Shown one piece after another: positions 61,207 through 64,000 of a stretch of DNA of 64,000 nucleotides. The DNA is from Streptomyces platensis (GTDB lineage Bacteria; Actinomycetota; Actinomycetes; Streptomycetales; Streptomycetaceae). Location: assembly GCF_008704855.1 (NCBI RefSeq), contig NZ_CP023691.1, forward strand, positions 868,001 to 932,000. Reading direction: 5' to 3'. The position numbers and the translations under genes were made by a program. Under the pieces are notes generated by a model. It was not told the origin of the DNA. It did no database searches and saw only the letters and a program-made list of their open reading frames with translations. Position 1 is the first letter of the stretch. Each line of letters opens with the position of its first letter.

Positions 61207-62070
61207 TCAGTCCTGCGGGGACCGGGCGGCCGCCAGGCGCTCCTGGGCCTCGGCGAGGTCCTCCTCGGTCGGGGCGTCGTCCTGGGTGAGCGTCCGGCGC
61301 CAGTAGCCGCTGAAGTCGATCCGGCCCTTGTCGATACCGCGCTCGCCGACCAGATGGCGCCGGAGCGCACGGACCGCGCCCGCCTCTCCGGCCAGCCAGG
61401 CGAAGACCGGCCCGGGCGGGAAGGTGAGGGCGCGTACGGCGGCCGGGAGGGCGTCGTGGCGGCCGTCCGTGTGCACCCAGTGCACGGTGAGCTCCGCCCG
61501 GGTCGTGAAGTGCTGCTCGTCGGCTGGGCCGGCCACCTCGATGCAGGCCAGCGCGCGGGTGCCGGACGGGAGCGCCTCGACGAGCGAGCCGATGGCCGGC
61601 AGGGCGGTCGCATCACCGGCCAGCAGCAGCCAGTCGGCCCGGTCGAGCGGCAGCGACTTGGCGTACTCGGCGGCCGGACCGTACCGGGCGAGGAGGTCAC
61701 CCACGGCGGCGGAGGCCGCCCACCGGGTCGCCGGGCCGGCCGTCGCCGGGGTGCCGTGCAGCACGAAATCGACGGTGATCCGGTGCCGGACGGGGTCGTA
61801 GGCGCGCACCGTATAGCTGCGCATCCACGGCCGTTCGTCTTCGGGGAGGGCGAGGAACGCCTGGTACCAGCTCATCGCGTCGCCGTCCGCGGCGGCGTCG
61901 GGCAACCGGGGCGCGCGCCGGCCCGGCTTGGGAAAGAGCAGCTTGAGCTGCTGGTCGGGCCAGGTGGGGAAGTCGTCGAGGCCGGCACCGGCAAAGGTGA
62001 TCCGGACCATGTGCGGGGTGATCCGCCGGACGTCGGTGACCTCTATGAGCGCGACGGGCACGGCCGTCAT
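61207..62070 (-). CDS. Siderophore-interacting FAD/NAD(P)H protein (ferric-siderophore reductase)
   Basis: 287 residues of the SIP/ViuB family. The FAD-binding barrel shows MVRITFAGAGLDDF and RSYTVRAYDPVRHRITVDFVLHG; the SIP domain shows LLLAGDATALPAIGSLVEAL and FAWLAGEAGAVRALRRHLV. It releases iron from imported ferric siderophores in the cytoplasm. ATG 62070 has GGAGG seven bases upstream. It follows the UvrA-like gene by 38 bp on the same strand and may be cotranscribed with it. Confidence 0.92.
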   Translation of the reverse strand: MTAVPVALIEVTDVRRITPHMVRITFAGAGLDDFPTWPDQQLKLLFPKPGRRAPRLPDAAADGDAMSWYQAFLALPEDERPWMRSYTVRAYDPVRHRITVDFVLHGTPATAGPATRWAASAAVGDLLARYGPAAEYAKSLPLDRADWLLLAGDATALPAIGSLVEALPSGTRALACIEVAGPADEQHFTTRAELTVHWVHTDGRHDALPAAVRALTFPPGPVFAWLAGEAGAVRALRRHLVGERGIDKGRIDFSGYWRRTLTQDDAPTEEDLAEAQERLAAARSPQD

Positions 62071-62108
62071 CGGGTCCTCCATGGGGCAGCAGGGGCGAGG
62101 GCGGTGTC

Positions 62109-64000
62109 TTATGCGGTGTGCGTGGTGACGTAGCTCCGCAGGTGGCGGGCCGTCAGTGAGTCGCCGGTGGCGACGAGATCGGCGGGGGTGCCGGTGAAGA
62201 CCACCCGCCCGCCGTCCTGGCCGGCGCCGGGGCCGAGGTCGACGATCCAGTCGGCGTGCGCCATCACGGCTTGGTGGTGCTCGATGACGATGACGGTGTT
62301 GCCGTCGTCGACCAGCCGGTCCAGCAGGCCCAGCAGCTGGTCCACATCGGCGAGGTGGAGTCCGGTGGTCGGCTCGTCGAGGACGTAGACGGCGCCCCGC
62401 TCCGCCATGTGGAGGGCGAGTTTGAGCCGCTGGCGTTCGCCGCCGGAGAGGGTGGTGAGCGGCTGGCCCAGGCCGAGATAGCCCAGCCCCACCTCGGCGA
62501 GGCGGTCGAGGACGGTACGGGCCTGCCCGGTGGGGAAGAACTCCCGGGCCTCGGCCACCGACATGGCGAGGACCTCGCTGATGTTCTTGCCGCGCAGGGT
62601 GTAGGTGAGGACTTCCGGGGTGAAGCGCTTGCCCTCGCACTCCTCGCACACCGAGGCCACCCCCGCCATCATCGCGAGGTCGGTGTAGACCAGGCCGATG
62701 CCCTTGCAGGTGGGGCACGCACCTTCGGAGTTCGCGCTGAACAGGGCGGCCTTGACGCCGTTGGCCTTGGCGAACGCCGTACGGATCGGGCCGAGCAGCC
62801 CCGTGTAGGTGGCCGGGTTGGACCGCCGGGAACCCCGGATCGGGGACTGGTCGGCGACGATCACGCCGTCCCGTCCGGGCAGTGACCCATGGATCAGGGA
62901 ACTCTTGCCCGAGCCCGCGACGCCGGTGACGACGGTGAGCACCCCGAGCGGGATACCGACGCTGACGTCCTTGAGGTTGTGGGTGTTCGCGCCGCTGATG
63001 GACAGTTCCCCCACGGGCTGCCGGACCTGCTCGCGCAGCCTGGCGCGGTGGTCGAGGTGACGTCCGGTCAGGGTGCCGGATGCGCGGAGCCCGGCGACGT
63101 CGCCGGTGAAGCAGATCTCTCCGCCGGCGGATCCGGCGCCCGGGCCGAGGTCGACGACATGGTCGGCGATCGCGATCGTCTCGGGCTTGTGCTCGACGAC
63201 CAGGACCGTGTTGCCCTTGTCCCGCAGCCGCAGCAGCAGATCGTTCATCCGCTGGATGTCATGCGGGTGCAGTCCCACGGTCGGCTCGTCGAAGACATAG
63301 GTGACATCGGTCAGGCTGGAGCCGAGGTGACGGACCATCTTCACCCGCTGGGCCTCACCGCCGGAGAGCGTGGCGGACTCCCGGTCCAGGCTCAGATAGC
63401 CCAGACCGATCTCGACGAGCGAGTCGAGGGTGTGGCAGAGGGTGGCGACCAGCGGGGCCACGGCGGGGTCGTCGATGCCCCGGACGAAGGTGACCAGGTC
63501 GCTGATCTGGAGGGCGGCGCATTCGGCGATGTTGCGGCCGGCGATCCGGGAGCCGAGCGCGGCGGGGTTGAGGCGGGCTCCGCCACAGGCACCGCAGGCG
63601 GTGAAGGTCACCGCCCGGTCGACGAAGGCCCGGATGTGCGGCTGCATGGCGGCGCGGTCCTTGGCGAGGTAGGTGCGCTGCACCCGTACCAGCAGGCCCT
63701 CGTAGTTGATGGTGGAGGTGCCCACCTTGATCTTGGTGGGGGGCTTGTGCAGGAAGTCGTCCCACTGGGCGGGGGTGAAGTCCTTGAGCTTGACGTCCGG
63801 GTCGAAGAATCCGGAGTGGGCGAGGGTCTGCCAGTACCACGAGCCGACGGTGAAGCCGGGTGCGGTGATCGCCCCCTCGTTGAGGGAGAGTTCGGTGTCC
63901 AGCAGCTCGCCGGTGTCGATCGCCGAGACCTGGCCGAGCCCCTCACATTCCTGGCACATGCCCTCGGCGCTGTTGAAGCTGAAGGCGGTGGAGGTACCGG
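62109..64000 (-). CDS. UvrA-like ABC ATPase, partial at right edge
   Basis: About 630 C-terminal residues are visible; the N-terminus is beyond the window. It has the UvrA arrangement: a FSFNSAEGMCQECEGLGQ zinc-site region, signature LSGGEAQRVKMVRHLGSSL with FDEPTVGLHP, a second Walker A TGVAGSGKSSLIHGSL, a second zinc region (GACPTCKGIGL, SVCEECEGKRF) and LSGGERQRLKLALHM with LDEPTTGLH. Compared with housekeeping UvrA this type is shorter and matches the UvrA2/DrrC-like proteins linked to drug or DNA-damage tolerance. Its neighbour is a siderophore-interacting protein and not uvrB. Confidence 0.9.
   Translation of the reverse strand, partial: GTSTAFSFNSAEGMCQECEGLGQVSAIDTGELLDTELSLNEGAITAPGFTVGSWYWQTLAHSGFFDPDVKLKDFTPAQWDDFLHKPPTKIKVGTSTINYEGLLVRVQRTYLAKDRAAMQPHIRAFVDRAVTFTACGACGGARLNPAALGSRIAGRNIAECAALQISDLVTFVRGIDDPAVAPLVATLCHTLDSLVEIGLGYLSLDRESATLSGGEAQRVKMVRHLGSSLTDVTYVFDEPTVGLHPHDIQRMNDLLLRLRDKGNTVLVVEHKPETIAIADHVVDLGPGAGSAGGEICFTGDVAGLRASGTLTGRHLDHRARLREQVRQPVGELSISGANTHNLKDVSVGIPLGVLTVVTGVAGSGKSSLIHGSLPGRDGVIVADQSPIRGSRRSNPATYTGLLGPIRTAFAKANGVKAALFSANSEGACPTCKGIGLVYTDLAMMAGVASVCEECEGKRFTPEVLTYTLRGKNISEVLAMSVAEAREFFPTGQARTVLDRLAEVGLGYLGLGQPLTTLSGGERQRLKLALHMAERGAVYVLDEPTTGLHLADVDQLLGLLDRLVDDGNTVIVIEHHQAVMAHADWIVDLGPGAGQDGGRVVFTGTPADLVATGDSLTARHLRSYVTTHTA

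Overview
This window is chromosomal DNA from a high-GC actinomycete, almost certainly a Streptomyces or close relative. The evidence is strong G/C preference at third codon positions, frequent GTG starts with GGAGG-type ribosome binding sites, many 4-bp ATGA/GTGA gene overlaps, and typical Streptomyces families: a SpoIIE-type phosphatase with a HATPase domain, a streptogrisin-like protease, F420-dependent oxidoreductase, SPW and DUF3040-like membrane proteins, and CbtAB under a cobalamin riboswitch. I see no rRNA, tRNA, CRISPR array, transposase or phage gene.

Layout. 1-2297 (minus): a bacteriocin-type locus with a double-glycine leader peptide, a HlyD-like secretion protein and a C39-peptidase ABC exporter cut by the left edge. 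Two hairpins separate precursor and exporter, and a perfect palindrome lies upstream. 3065-9571: a PHP protein, a SUMF1-fold protein, a ClC channel, a LysR regulator and the threonine-to-glycine pair tdh-kbl. 10030-22882: a secreted protease with Gly/Ala-rich repeats, a large membrane-anchored protein with a periplasmic-binding-like domain, a VOC protein, a SpoIIE phosphatase, DinB, GNAT, an APC permease and an unknown protein. 23701-29831: a receiver-less winged-helix regulator, a HypX-like protein without any hydrogenase genes nearby, and a candidate new peptide locus. That locus has a 51-residue peptide ending in three GCIS repeats, then a PaaK-like adenylating enzyme, a small helical protein and an MFS exporter. 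29975-32560: a small exported protein, beta-carbonic anhydrase and SulP transporter. 33105-39922: an F420-type oxidoreductase and a molybdate locus (modA, fused modBC, two HTH-Mop regulators, a di-Mop protein, a Moco-domain protein, a PucR regulator).

40458-44300 is a tightly coupled operon of three proteins I cannot assign, two of them paralogues, plus a serine beta-lactamase-like hydrolase. 44319-48277 (minus) holds an AfsR/LuxR-type ATPase without a DNA-binding domain and an alkylsulfatase-like protein with a substituted metal ligand. 49656-51520 holds a phosphoglycerate mutase-fold protein and riboswitch-controlled cbtB-cbtA.

51624-59547 looks like a specialised pyrimidine/pterin gene cluster. 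It encodes a GTP cyclohydrolase II with Met at the position that makes the S. coelicolor paralogue stop at the formamidopyrimidine, a creatininase-family (ArfB-like) putative deformylase, a RibD-type reductase, a divergent PTPS/QueD-fold protein, a methyltransferase, a glycosyltransferase, a zinc-type dehydrogenase, an LPG-synthase-like membrane protein and a CDP-alcohol phosphatidyltransferase. The first three could run an archaeal-type deformylation/reduction route, with the rest tailoring or lipid-linking the product. The right end carries an ArsR regulator with an operator-like palindrome, a VOC protein, a siderophore-interacting flavoprotein and a UvrA-like ABC ATPase cut by the right edge.
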